In this document: piece after piece, positions 41,882-49,195 of the stretch
How the letters are laid out: each line of letters begins with the position of its first letter
Position numbering within the stretch: the first letter of the stretch is position 1
Assembly (NCBI GenBank): GCA_029561345.1
Contig: JAKQJC010000020.1
Span: 62,001 to 126,000, forward strand
Reading direction: 5' to 3'
DNA: 64,000 nucleotides
Source: Chloroflexota bacterium
GTDB lineage: Bacteria; Chloroflexota; Anaerolineae; Anaerolineales; Anaerolineaceae
Notes under the pieces: model-generated
Told to the model about the DNA's origin: nothing
Databases searched by the model: none
The model's input: the letters and a program-made list of their open reading frames with translations, nothing else
Program-made: the position numbers and the translations under genes

Positions 41882-42628
41882 CTATTCCCCCAGGCGCAGC
41901 TGCGCCTGCTGCACCCAGGCGGCATCCATGCGCTGCAGGCGGTTCTTCTTGAGGTTTTCGCGCATCATCCAGCGGATGTCCTTATCAGGGTCGGCGAACC
42001 AGGCTTCCATGGCGGGCCTGCCAGCCTCGGGCAGGGCTGCGGCAGCCACGCTCCAGCAGTAGGCCAGGCCCTTGCGCAGAGCCTGAAAAGCCTCCGTTTT
42101 GCGGTCTGGAATGTCTTTGATGGAGGCGGTGATGGCGCTCAAAATGCCCAGCACCGCGCGGACCTCATCCGGCCGGGTGAGAAGGCGCGGTTCGCACAGG
42201 GCGGCGGCCGCGGCGCGCTGCTCCAACGGGCTGCCCTGGCTCCAGAGGGTCATCTCTGCAAGCAGCAGCGGCATATCCACATCCCCCACCATTTGCAGGG
42301 CCATGGCCACGGCCTCGCGGGTGCGCCAGCGCGGATCAACGGCGGCGGCGCGCAGGGTGGCAAACCAGGCGTGTTCCCCCGCGGCGATCAGCTTGCCCAG
42401 CCCCAGCACCCCGCAGAAGGCCAGAAATTCCTGCGGCGAATTGACCGGGGCCAGCTCCGGGGTATAGGCGCGGTAGCGCTCAAAAAGCGCCGCGCTGCCT
42501 TCGGCGGCCACGGCATGGGCCAGCTCCAGGTTGCCGCGCGGGCCGGGCAGGCCGGAATTTTCCAGCAGGTAAGCGTCCCAGGCGGCCATCTGGCGCAGTT
42601 GAGCGCGGTAATCTTCCATTTTGCTCAT
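41882..42628 (-). CDS. HEAT-repeat-like protein
   Basis: A 248-residue all-helical protein. Repeated helix pairs such as ARRAAAVDPRWRTREAVAM-like (actual LRAAAVDPRWRTREAVAMAL) and AEAWFADPDKDIRW-like (actual MEAWFADPDKDIRWMMRENL) resemble HEAT/DNA-alkylation-repeat units. The end, DKDIRWMMRENLKKNRL, is typical for bacterial HEAT proteins of unknown role. It likely binds a protein or nucleic acid; no catalytic residues are seen. AGGAG lies seven bases before the ATG. A minus-strand TATAAT is at 42666-42671. Confidence 0.7.
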   Translation of the reverse strand: MSKMEDYRAQLRQMAAWDAYLLENSGLPGPRGNLELAHAVAAEGSAALFERYRAYTPELAPVNSPQEFLAFCGVLGLGKLIAAGEHAWFATLRAAAVDPRWRTREAVAMALQMVGDVDMPLLLAEMTLWSQGSPLEQRAAAAALCEPRLLTRPDEVRAVLGILSAITASIKDIPDRKTEAFQALRKGLAYCWSVAAAALPEAGRPAMEAWFADPDKDIRWMMRENLKKNRLQRMDAAWVQQAQLRLGE

Positions 42629-42665
42629 CGGGTTTCTCCTGTGGGTCGGTGTGGCATCTGATTCT

Positions 42666-42671
42666 ATTATA
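42666..42671 (-). promoter_or_regulatory. -10 box of the HEAT-protein gene
   Basis: Reads TATAAT on the minus strand, 37 bases before the start at 42628. Confidence 0.45.
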
Positions 42672-42717
42672 ACCCGCTTGCATGCCGCACCGGCCGCTGA
42701 TTGCCCGGCTCAAAGGA

Positions 42718-42746
42718 TTGATATTTTCGGCTTTTTGATGTTTAAT
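42718..42746 (+). promoter_or_regulatory. Promoter of the roadblock-GTPase-methyltransferase operon
   Basis: TTGATA (42718-42723) and TTTAAT (42741-42746) are 17 bases apart, 38 bases before the ATG at 42784. Confidence 0.65.
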
Positions 42747-42783
42747 TACCTCAACCACAGTCTCTTTTAGAGAAGGATGACCC

Positions 42784-43755
42784 ATGCTCGATTGGCTGCG
42801 CCGCTTACTGGGAATGGAAAAGAAGGAAGAAACCCCCGCTCCGGCTGCCCCGGCCCGGCCAATGATGCCGCGCCCGCAGGCCGAACCGCCCAAAACTGCC
42901 CCCGCGCAGACCCCCACGCAGCCGCGGCCGCGTCCCCAACCCCAGCCGCCAGCCCAACCACCGGCTCAGGCGCCAACCCGGCCGGCGCCGCACCCGCAAT
43001 CTCAACCGCCGGCCCAGCGCCCACAAACGCCGCCCCCGGCCCAGCCCCTGCCTTCGGCGCGCTCCACCGCCGCCCAGATCGAAACCTCGCGCCCGCTGCC
43101 CGGCGCCCACCCGGCCCCCCCCACGCCATCTGCCCCGACCGCCAAAAAATCGACCGCTGAAGAGGCCCAGATTCACCTGGCGCGCCTGCGTGAAAAGATC
43201 AGCCTGCTGGCCGAGCGCTTTGCTTCCGGCAGCATCAACCGCAAGCAGTTCCAGGACCTCTATGCCCATTACCAGGCCGAAATCCAGTCCATTGAGCAGA
43301 TCCTCAGCCTGGATCCCGATTCAGATGAATGGCGCAACGCCGTGAAGGAAGGCCAGTCCATCCTTATCCGCATGCGCAATGCCGCCCGCGTGGTGGGTTT
43401 TTCAATCTATGACATTCGTTCCGGCATGCCCATCAAAACGGTGGGGCAGTTCGGCGTGGATCCGGCCCTCTTTGTGCCCATGCTGCACGCCTACCAGTCG
43501 GCCAGCCAGGAAATTTTTGGCGCCGGCATCCGTTCCACCCAGATTCAGGGCGGGCAGTGGCTGGCCTTTGTGCCCGGCAAGGTCAGCACCACCCTGGTGC
43601 TGTTTTCCACCGAGCCGGCCGCGCGCCAGATGCAAACCTTTGAAGAGCTGCACCGCATTTTTGAGCAGGCCAATGCCCAGCTTTTGAACAACCCGCCGGT
43701 GGATCCCGAAGCCCTGGTCTGCCCGCAGGAAATTTTCTTCCGCCGCGCCCAATAG
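42784..43755 (+). CDS. Pro-rich protein with roadblock/LC7-like C-terminal domain
   Basis: A 323-residue protein. The N-terminus MLDWLRRLLGMEKKE is an amphipathic helix, perhaps a membrane-binding peptide. Residues 18-118 are a Pro/Ala/Gln-rich low-complexity linker. Residues 122-180 form a coiled, charged helix pair (LREKISLLAERFASGSI; FQDLYAHYQAEIQSIEQIL). The C-terminal 120 residues (VVGFSIYDIRSGMPIKTVGQ; QWLAFVPGKVSTTLVLFSTE; LHRIFEQANAQLL) resemble the roadblock/longin fold that often pairs with small GTPases. The adjacent gene encodes just such a GTPase, which supports a regulatory or scaffold role. The domain call is by pattern only. Confidence 0.65.
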   Translation: MLDWLRRLLGMEKKEETPAPAAPARPMMPRPQAEPPKTAPAQTPTQPRPRPQPQPPAQPPAQAPTRPAPHPQSQPPAQRPQTPPPAQPLPSARSTAAQIETSRPLPGAHPAPPTPSAPTAKKSTAEEAQIHLARLREKISLLAERFASGSINRKQFQDLYAHYQAEIQSIEQILSLDPDSDEWRNAVKEGQSILIRMRNAARVVGFSIYDIRSGMPIKTVGQFGVDPALFVPMLHAYQSASQEIFGAGIRSTQIQGGQWLAFVPGKVSTTLVLFSTEPAARQMQTFEELHRIFEQANAQLLNNPPVDPEALVCPQEIFFRRAQ

Positions 43756-43764
43756 GTCTGCCCC

Positions 43765-44286
43765 ATGACGCAAATCCCCCTGCTGAAAGTGGTCATCATC
43801 GGCGACGGCAATGTCGGCAAAACCTCACTGGTGCGGCGCTACTACGAAGGCAAGTTTGAGCAGTCGCGCATCATGACCATCGGCGTCGATTTTCAAACCC
43901 GCCAGGTGGACCTGCCCGAGGGGCCGGTGAAACTATCCATCTGGGATATGGCCGGGCAGGACCGTTTTCAGACCATTCGCGAGACTTTTTACCGCGGCAG
44001 CCTGGCCGCGGCGCTGGTTTATGACCTGACCGTGCCGCAGTCGCTGATCAACCTGGCGCAGTGGGTGCGCGAGGTCAACCGCCTGGTTCCCGGCATCCGT
44101 TTTGTGGTGGTGGGCAACAAAAGCGACCTGTTCACCCCCGGCAGCGAAAACTGGGGGCCCGAGCTGGCGCGCCGCCTGAACAGCGCCTATGTGCAAACCA
44201 GCGCCGCCAGCGGCGAAGGCGTGCCGGCCCTGTTTGAAGCCCTGGGGCTGGCCGCCTGGCAGGCGGTTCACCGCAAACATGATTGA
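43765..44286 (+). CDS. Rab/Ras-like small GTPase
   Basis: A 173-residue GTPase with all nucleotide motifs: P-loop GDGNVGKTS near residue 13, switch I Thr in MTIGVDF, WDMAGQDRF with the catalytic Gln, NKSD and the G5-like TSAASGEG. It is closer to eukaryotic Rab/Ras and bacterial Rup-type GTPases than to translational GTPases. The C-terminus ends AWQAVHRKHD with no Cys, so there is no CaaX or other prenylation site. It starts nine bases after the roadblock-like gene and overlaps the ICMT-like gene by eight bases. Confidence 0.9.
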   Translation: MTQIPLLKVVIIGDGNVGKTSLVRRYYEGKFEQSRIMTIGVDFQTRQVDLPEGPVKLSIWDMAGQDRFQTIRETFYRGSLAAALVYDLTVPQSLINLAQWVREVNRLVPGIRFVVVGNKSDLFTPGSENWGPELARRLNSAYVQTSAASGEGVPALFEALGLAAWQAVHRKHD

Positions 44287-44983
44287 ACAACCCTCCCCTG
44301 ACCGAAAAAAACAGATCACCGGCTACCTGGCCCGCGAGGTTTTGAGCCTGCTGGGCATGGCAGTGGCCCTGTTCTGGGCGGCCGGGCGCCTCGACTGGCT
44401 GCCAGGCTGGGGGGCGCTGGCGGTGATGGCCGGCTGGGAGGCCGCCACGGCCATTCTGGTGATCTTTATCAAACCCGAACTGCTGCCCGAGCGGCTGAAC
44501 CCGAAGAAAGACACGCCCAAATGGGATGTGGCCATCGTCAGCCTGCTGGGGCTGGTCACCCTGTTCCAGTATATTGCCGCCGGGCTGGACCAGCGCTACG
44601 GCTGGAGCAGCGGGTTTGCACCCGCCGTGCAGGCGGCGGCTTTTGTGCTTAGCGCCGCGGGCTACGCTTGGTTCACCTGGGCCACCTATGTCAACGCCTT
44701 TTTCTCGCGCACGGTGCGCCTGCAAACTGACCGCGGACAGGCGGTGGTTTCAGGCGGCCCCTACCGCCTGATGCGCCACCCGGCCTACCTGGGCGCCCTG
44801 GTGTATGAGCTGGCGGTTTCGGTGATGCTGGCCTCGTGGCCGTCATTCGCTTTCGGCGTGCTGGCTGCGGCCCTGCTCATTTTGCGCACCGCGCTGGAAG
44901 ACCGTCTGCTGCGGGCAGACCTGCCCGGCTACGCTGATTATGCTGCGCGGGTGCGCTTCCGCCTGTTCCCGGGCATCTGGTAA
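44279..44983 (+). CDS. Isoprenylcysteine methyltransferase-like (ICMT/PEMT family) membrane protein
   Basis: A 234-residue membrane methyltransferase. Four to five hydrophobic helices are followed by the SAM-binding signature of this family: GPYRLMRHPAYLGALVYELA, and the C-terminal EDRLLRADLPGYADYAARV and RFRLFPGIW. Eukaryotic ICMT methylates prenylated Cys of Ras/Rab proteins; most bacterial relatives modify lipids or unknown targets. Translation starts inside the GTPase gene (ATG 44279), so the two are tightly coupled. The neighbour lacks a prenylation Cys, so a eukaryote-like reaction on it is unlikely. Confidence 0.85.
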   Translation: MIEQPSPDRKKQITGYLAREVLSLLGMAVALFWAAGRLDWLPGWGALAVMAGWEAATAILVIFIKPELLPERLNPKKDTPKWDVAIVSLLGLVTLFQYIAAGLDQRYGWSSGFAPAVQAAAFVLSAAGYAWFTWATYVNAFFSRTVRLQTDRGQAVVSGGPYRLMRHPAYLGALVYELAVSVMLASWPSFAFGVLAAALLILRTALEDRLLRADLPGYADYAARVRFRLFPGIW

Positions 44984-45003
44984 CCCGGCTGGCTGCGCGG
45001 TGA

Positions 45004-45124
45004 AAAACCGGCTGCAAAGCCGCGAAAACTTTACTGCTCGGCTATTTTTTGGACCGCCAAAAAACGGCAAAGAAAACGGTTTTTTCTTTCTTTGCGCTCT
45101 TCGCGCCCTTCGCGGTGAAAAATA
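45004..45124. repeat. Probable intergenic repeat element
   Basis: The gap holds CTTTGCGCTCTTCGCGCCC and CTTCGCGGTGAAAAA at about 45089-45123, a sequence style (CTTTGCGnnCTTCGCGnnCTTCGCGGTGAAA) known to me as a dispersed repeat in several environmental bacteria. A second GCGCGGTGAAAAA occurs at 44995-45007, giving an imperfect direct repeat around the element. No gene is supported in these 215 bases. Confidence 0.4.
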
Positions 45125-45199
45125 GATACGGCCAACCAATGACAAAAAACTTCAATTGAAGGGAGATGACGGCGGGGGCAGCCCTGCCGCCCAACCATC

Positions 45200-46144
45200 A
45201 TGACTCATATTCTCATCACCGGCGGCAATGGTTTTATCGGCGCCAACATTGTGGACGCCCTGGCCCGCCAGCGCCAGCACCGCATCACCGTTTATGACCT
45301 TTACCCGCGCAAATTTGGCCCCCTGCCCGAAGGGGTGGAATTTATCCAGGCTGATCTCAGCGACCCGGCTCTGGTGCGCCAGGCGCTGGTGGACTGCGGC
45401 GCCGAGCAGGTGATTCATGCTGCCTGGGCCACCATTCACGAAACCGCCCTCAAAGACCCGCGCGCAGACATCACCGCCAACCTGCTGCCAACGGTCAACC
45501 TGCTGGAAGCCTGCACTTATGCCGGCATCCAGCGCGTGCATTTCCTTTCCTCTGGCGGCACGGTGTACGGCATTCCGTCCAGCCTGCCGGTGCTGGAAGA
45601 CGCTCCCACTTTTCCTATCAACCCTTACGGCATCGCCAAGCTGGCGGTGGAAAAATACCTTGAAATGTACCGCCACCTGTACGGTTTGAACTACCTGGTT
45701 TACCGCCCATCGGTGCCTTACGGACTCTATCAGAATCCCCACCGGCGCCAGGGCGCGGTGAACGTGTTCACCTACCGGGCGCTGCGCGGCGAACCGATTC
45801 ACATCTGGGGCGATGGCGAGGTGGTGCGCGATTATTTCTACATCGGCGACCTGGTGAGCGCGCTGCAGGCGGCCCTCGAGCGCCCGCAGCTGAGCGGGCA
45901 GATCTACAACCTGGGCGGCGGGCGCGGCTACAGCCTGAATGAAATCATCCAGGCCATTCAGAGCGGCCTGGGCCTGGCGGTGGAGGTGCACTACGAGGCA
46001 GCGCGCAAGTTCGACGTGCCGGCGGTGGTGCTGGATGTGAGCAAGGCGCAGCGCGACCTGAGCTGGGCGCCGCAGGTGAGCCTTGAGGAAGGCATCCGGC
46101 GCACGGCGCAGTGGATTCAAAACACACCTGAACTGGCCGGTTAA
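45200..46144 (+). CDS. NAD-dependent epimerase/dehydratase (extended SDR)
   Basis: A 314-residue extended short-chain dehydrogenase, nucleotide-sugar epimerase type. The cofactor loop is ILITGGNGFIGANIVDAL; catalytic Ser is in LSSGGTVYG, and Tyr/Lys in NPYGIAKLAVEKY. RGEPIHIWGDGEVVRDYFYI and YNLGGGRGYSLNEII fit UDP-glucose 4-epimerase or related dehydratases. It probably changes a sugar nucleotide for surface glycans. The ribosome site is poor, and a GGCGGGGGCA...TGCCGCC hairpin covers the region just before the ATG. Confidence 0.88.
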   Translation: MTHILITGGNGFIGANIVDALARQRQHRITVYDLYPRKFGPLPEGVEFIQADLSDPALVRQALVDCGAEQVIHAAWATIHETALKDPRADITANLLPTVNLLEACTYAGIQRVHFLSSGGTVYGIPSSLPVLEDAPTFPINPYGIAKLAVEKYLEMYRHLYGLNYLVYRPSVPYGLYQNPHRRQGAVNVFTYRALRGEPIHIWGDGEVVRDYFYIGDLVSALQAALERPQLSGQIYNLGGGRGYSLNEIIQAIQSGLGLAVEVHYEAARKFDVPAVVLDVSKAQRDLSWAPQVSLEEGIRRTAQWIQNTPELAG

Positions 46145-46422
46145 TAAGCCGTTAATCAGATTCCATTTTTGGCGATTGGCAGCTGTGAATCAGGTGCAGG
46201 TGATTCAATCCGAATCTTAGAACGAATTTGCATGTTTTTGTAGTCGTTCAGAAACTATCCTCATAAAACCTATATGCAGGAGGGGAACGCGCCAACACCC
46301 CCCATATATAGGGGTCATGACTACAAGAAAAGAATCCTTAAGAAAAGACGCAGGGGTGATTTTCTTTAACGTTGGCAACCTTAAAGAACGTCATTTTTTT
46401 AGACTCAAAAGGGTATTTAATC

Positions 46423-46451
46423 TTGTTTGAGGGGGTGGATGTGGGTAAAAT
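46423..46451 (+). promoter_or_regulatory. dnaA promoter
   Basis: TTGTTT (46423-46428) and TAAAAT (46446-46451) with a 17-base spacer; a near-consensus DnaA box overlaps the -10, suggesting autoregulation. Confidence 0.6.
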
Positions 46452-46531
46452 AGAATTGTTGTTGGACGGGGTGAGCATTCCCCAGCAGCACATAACAGTT
46501 TAGAACGAAGGGTGCAAAGCCGTTATTATGC

Positions 46532-46555
46532 CCCACTGCCCAGGCAGTGGGTTTA
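46532..46555 (+). other. Hairpin in the dnaA leader
   Basis: CCCACTGC (46532-46539) pairs with GCAGTGGG (46544-46551) with loop CCAG, followed by TTTAT. It could be a weak attenuator in the roughly 150-base dnaA leader. Confidence 0.45.
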
Positions 46556-46604
46556 TGTTCCTCTGTCTTTCCTGGCGCCCTATCACATTGGTTGAGGTTG
46601 TAAA

Positions 46605-47945
46605 ATGATGGATGCAGAACAAGCCTGGCAAGCCGCACTGGGTCAGCTTCAAATGGATATGACGAAAGCCGCCTTCGATACGTACGTGCGCAGCACAGAA
46701 CTGATCTCGTATTCGAACGGTCTTTTTACCCTGGGGGTGCAGAACGCCTATGTTCGCGACTGGCTGGATAACCGTCTTTCCAGCACGGTTACGCGCATGC
46801 TGAGCGGCCTGGTGGATTGCCCTGCCTCGGTGGCTTTTGTGGTGCAGCAGAAAGGCGCCCCGGCGTCCGCCCCGGTCATTGCCGGCACAGCCTCAGAACC
46901 GGCCGCCGCCATTGAATTGCCCACCAACCCGACAATCAACCCGCGCTACACCTTTGAAAACTTTGTGGTGGGCGCCAGCAACCGCCTGGCCCATGCCGCC
47001 TGCATGGCCGTAGCCGAAAGCCCCGCGCGTGCCTACAACCCGCTCTTCCTCTACGGCGGCGCCGGGCTGGGCAAAACCCACCTGCTGCACGCCATGGGCA
47101 ACGCTCTGCGGCCCATGGGCATGCACGTCATGTATGTCACCTCGGAAGAATTTACCAACAACCTTATCCAGGCCATCCGCAACCACACCACCCCCGAATT
47201 CCGCGAAAAATACCGTGAAGTGGATGTTTTGCTGATTGACGACATCCAGTTCATTGCCAACAAGGAAATGACCCAGGAAGAATTCTTCCACACGTTCAAT
47301 GCCCTGCATGGGCAGGAAAAGCAGCTTGTCATCTCATCGGACCGGCCGCCCAAAGCCATGGCCAACCTTGAAGACCGCCTGCGCTCCCGATTTGAATGGG
47401 GCCTGATCGCCGATATTCAGCCCCCTGACCTGGAAACGCGCATCGCCATTCTGCGTTCCAAAGCCGAACGCAGTGCGCGCCAGGTGCCCGGTGACATTCT
47501 GGAAGCCATCGCCCGGCGTGCGCAGTCGAACATCCGCGAACTGGAAGGCGCGCTCACCCGCATTCTGGCCCTCTCTGATCTCAGCGGACAGCCTCTCTCA
47601 GCGGAACTGGTCAACTCGGCTCTGGTCGATTTTGGTCCCCAACGCACCACCGTTGATCCGGCAAAGGTGCTGGAGGTGGTGGCCTCGGTTTTTGGCGTCA
47701 CTTCCGACCAGATTCTGGCCCGCGACCGCTCGCGCGAAGTCGCCCTGCCGCGGCAGGTGGCCATGTATCTGCTGCGCGAAGACGCCAACCTCTCGCTGCC
47801 GCAAATTGGCGACGCCCTGGGCGGCCGCGACCACACCACGGTGATGTATGCCTGCGAAAAGATGACCGATTTGGTTGAGCGCGATGACACGCTGCGCCGC
47901 CAGGTCATTCAGATCCGCGAAACCCTCTACGGGCGGAGCTGGTAA
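46605..47945 (+). CDS. dnaA: Chromosomal replication initiator DnaA
   Basis: A 446-residue DnaA. Domain I (AWQAALGQLQMDMTKAAFDT) is followed by a short linker, the AAA+ domain with Walker A GGAGLGKTHLLH, Walker B VLLIDDIQFI, sensor I VISSDRPP and the RSRFEWGL box, and the DNA-binding domain with the family signature GGRDHTTVMYACEKM. It binds DnaA boxes, opens the origin and recruits the helicase. The ATGATG start has GAGGT upstream; either ATG is possible. dnaN does not follow. A strong terminator follows, so dnaA is monocistronic. Confidence 0.97.
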   Translation: MMDAEQAWQAALGQLQMDMTKAAFDTYVRSTELISYSNGLFTLGVQNAYVRDWLDNRLSSTVTRMLSGLVDCPASVAFVVQQKGAPASAPVIAGTASEPAAAIELPTNPTINPRYTFENFVVGASNRLAHAACMAVAESPARAYNPLFLYGGAGLGKTHLLHAMGNALRPMGMHVMYVTSEEFTNNLIQAIRNHTTPEFREKYREVDVLLIDDIQFIANKEMTQEEFFHTFNALHGQEKQLVISSDRPPKAMANLEDRLRSRFEWGLIADIQPPDLETRIAILRSKAERSARQVPGDILEAIARRAQSNIRELEGALTRILALSDLSGQPLSAELVNSALVDFGPQRTTVDPAKVLEVVASVFGVTSDQILARDRSREVALPRQVAMYLLREDANLSLPQIGDALGGRDHTTVMYACEKMTDLVERDDTLRRQVIQIRETLYGRSW

Positions 47946-47969
47946 CCTCCTCTTCCTGCCACTTTTCAG

Positions 47970-47998
47970 GCCCTGCTGTGAAGCAGGGCTATTTTTTT
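47970..47998 (+). terminator. Terminator after dnaA
   Basis: GCCCTGCT (47970-47977) pairs with AGCAGGGC (47982-47989), loop GTGA, followed by TATTTTTTT. Confidence 0.85.
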
Positions 47999-48073
47999 GT
48001 GCTGCCGGCTGATAAATCAGGCAAGACAGCGGCTATTTTTGTAAAAAATCGCCAAAAGATGCGCCTTGCGGGT

Positions 48074-48100
48074 TTGACAACTTTTTATTCGATGTATAAT
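48074..48100 (+). promoter_or_regulatory. Consensus promoter of the YbjN gene
   Basis: Perfect TTGACA (48074-48079) and TATAAT (48095-48100), preceded by TG; the spacer is 15 bases, slightly short. The leader is about 60 bases. Confidence 0.65.
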
Positions 48101-48166
48101 AGAGTCAGGCTGTTAAAAAGCCAGCTTTATCCGAAGCGATACGAATCATATTTGAAGGAGACTCTA

Positions 48167-48619
48167 ATGACTGAAATCCTTGAAGCACTCGAAAAATTCT
48201 TTACCGAAGATGACTGGAATTACACCCAGCTTGAAGGCAAGACCATCCTGCGCATGGGCTTCCGTGGGAAATCTGGCAACTGGACCTGCTATGCACAGGC
48301 GCGCGAAGAGCAGAAAATTTTCATCTTCTACTCGGTTTCTTCCATCAATGTTCCAGAAGAGAAGCGCCCTGCCATTGCCGAATTCATCACCCGCGCCAAC
48401 TACGGCCTGCTGAACGGCAACTTTGAGATGGACTATTCTGACGGCGAAGTGCGCTACAAAACCAGCATTGATGTTGAAAATGACGAACTCACCTCTCCAC
48501 TGGTGCACAATCTGGTGTATGCCAACGTGTGGACGATGGACCGTTACTTCCCCGGCGTGATGGCGGTCATTTACGGCAACGTCAACCCGGCGGACGCCAT
48601 CCAGCAAATCGAAGGCTGA
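48167..48619 (+). CDS. YbjN domain protein
   Basis: A 150-residue protein of the YbjN family (Tir-chaperone-like fold). It resembles type III secretion chaperones in fold but occurs widely in bacteria without such systems; roles proposed include helping protein stability or stress responses. Visible features: LEKFFTEDDWNYTQLEGKTI, an NWTCYAQAREEQKIFIFY strand pair, ITRANYGLLNGNFEMDYSDG and VYANVWTMDRYFPGVM. AAGGAG precedes ATG 48167; the longer frame upstream includes the promoter and is not coding. Confidence 0.85.
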   Translation: MTEILEALEKFFTEDDWNYTQLEGKTILRMGFRGKSGNWTCYAQAREEQKIFIFYSVSSINVPEEKRPAIAEFITRANYGLLNGNFEMDYSDGEVRYKTSIDVENDELTSPLVHNLVYANVWTMDRYFPGVMAVIYGNVNPADAIQQIEG

Positions 48620-48625
48620 TCTGCT

Positions 48626-49135
48626 GTGAACACCCTGCAGGCCATTCTCTCACGCCGCAGCGTTCGCGCCTACACCGGGCAGCCGGTGCCGGATGAACTG
48701 CTGGAAACCGTGCTGCGGGCCGCCATGGCGGCGCCTTCGGCCGGCAATCAGCAGCCCTGGCAGTTTGTGGTCATCACCGAACGCAGCCTGCTGGACGCCA
48801 TTCCGGCGTTCCATCCCTATGCGCGCATGGTGCTGCAGGCCCCGGTGGCGGTGCTGCTGTGCGGAGATTTGAGCCTGGAGAAACATAAAGATTATTGGGT
48901 GCAGGATTGCTCTGCGGCCATGCAAAATATGCTGCTGGCAATCCATGCCAGTGGACTGGGGGGAGTCTGGCTGGGGGTGTACCCCAATTCCGAACGTGTG
49001 GACGGGTTCCGCAAACTGCTGGACCTGCCCGAGCATATTGTTCCCCTGGGGCTGCTGCCTTTCGGTTACCCAAGCGAGCAGCCGCCCGCTGTTGACCGTT
49101 TCAACCCGTCTCGTATTCACACCAATCATTGGTAA
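48626..49135 (+). CDS. Nitroreductase-family FMN oxidoreductase
   Basis: A 169-residue single-domain nitroreductase. It binds FMN through the N-terminal SRRSVRAYTGQPVPDE and MAAPSAGNQQPWQFVV segments and the later GGVWLGVYP. Members reduce nitro, quinone or other electron-poor compounds using NAD(P)H. The usual length is 170-220, so this is a short version. The start is GTG 48626, six bases after the YbjN stop with no strong ribosome site, suggesting coupling to that gene. Confidence 0.88.
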   Translation: MNTLQAILSRRSVRAYTGQPVPDELLETVLRAAMAAPSAGNQQPWQFVVITERSLLDAIPAFHPYARMVLQAPVAVLLCGDLSLEKHKDYWVQDCSAAMQNMLLAIHASGLGGVWLGVYPNSERVDGFRKLLDLPEHIVPLGLLPFGYPSEQPPAVDRFNPSRIHTNHW

Positions 49136-49145
49136 GGATGTTCCG

Positions 49146-49173
49146 GCGCAGCCCGCTTTGCCGCGGGCTGCGC
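49146..49173 (+). other. GC-rich hairpin before the CcbP-like gene
   Basis: GCGCAGCCCGC (49146-49156) pairs perfectly with GCGGGCTGCGC (49163-49173) around TTTGCC. No T-run follows. It ends ten bases before the ribosome site of the gene at 49196. Confidence 0.5.
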
Positions 49174-49195
49174 CATCAGGCGCGGAGGTGGAGCC

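Larger units (their letters stand above)
46145..46604. other. 460-base region upstream of dnaA
   Basis: No gene. It is A/T-rich in places, as expected near a replication origin, but I find only one near-match to a DnaA box (TGTGGGTAA at 46440-46448, one mismatch), overlapping the dnaA -10 box. An eight-base inverted pair TTGTAGTC (46239-46246) / GACTACAA (46319-46326) flanks a GGAGGGG-rich stretch. Too few DnaA boxes are visible to call oriC. Confidence 0.4.

Noticed and set aside
44250..44286. Prenylation signal on the Rab-like GTPase
   Set aside because: The C-terminus has no Cys, so CaaX, CC or CxC motifs are absent.
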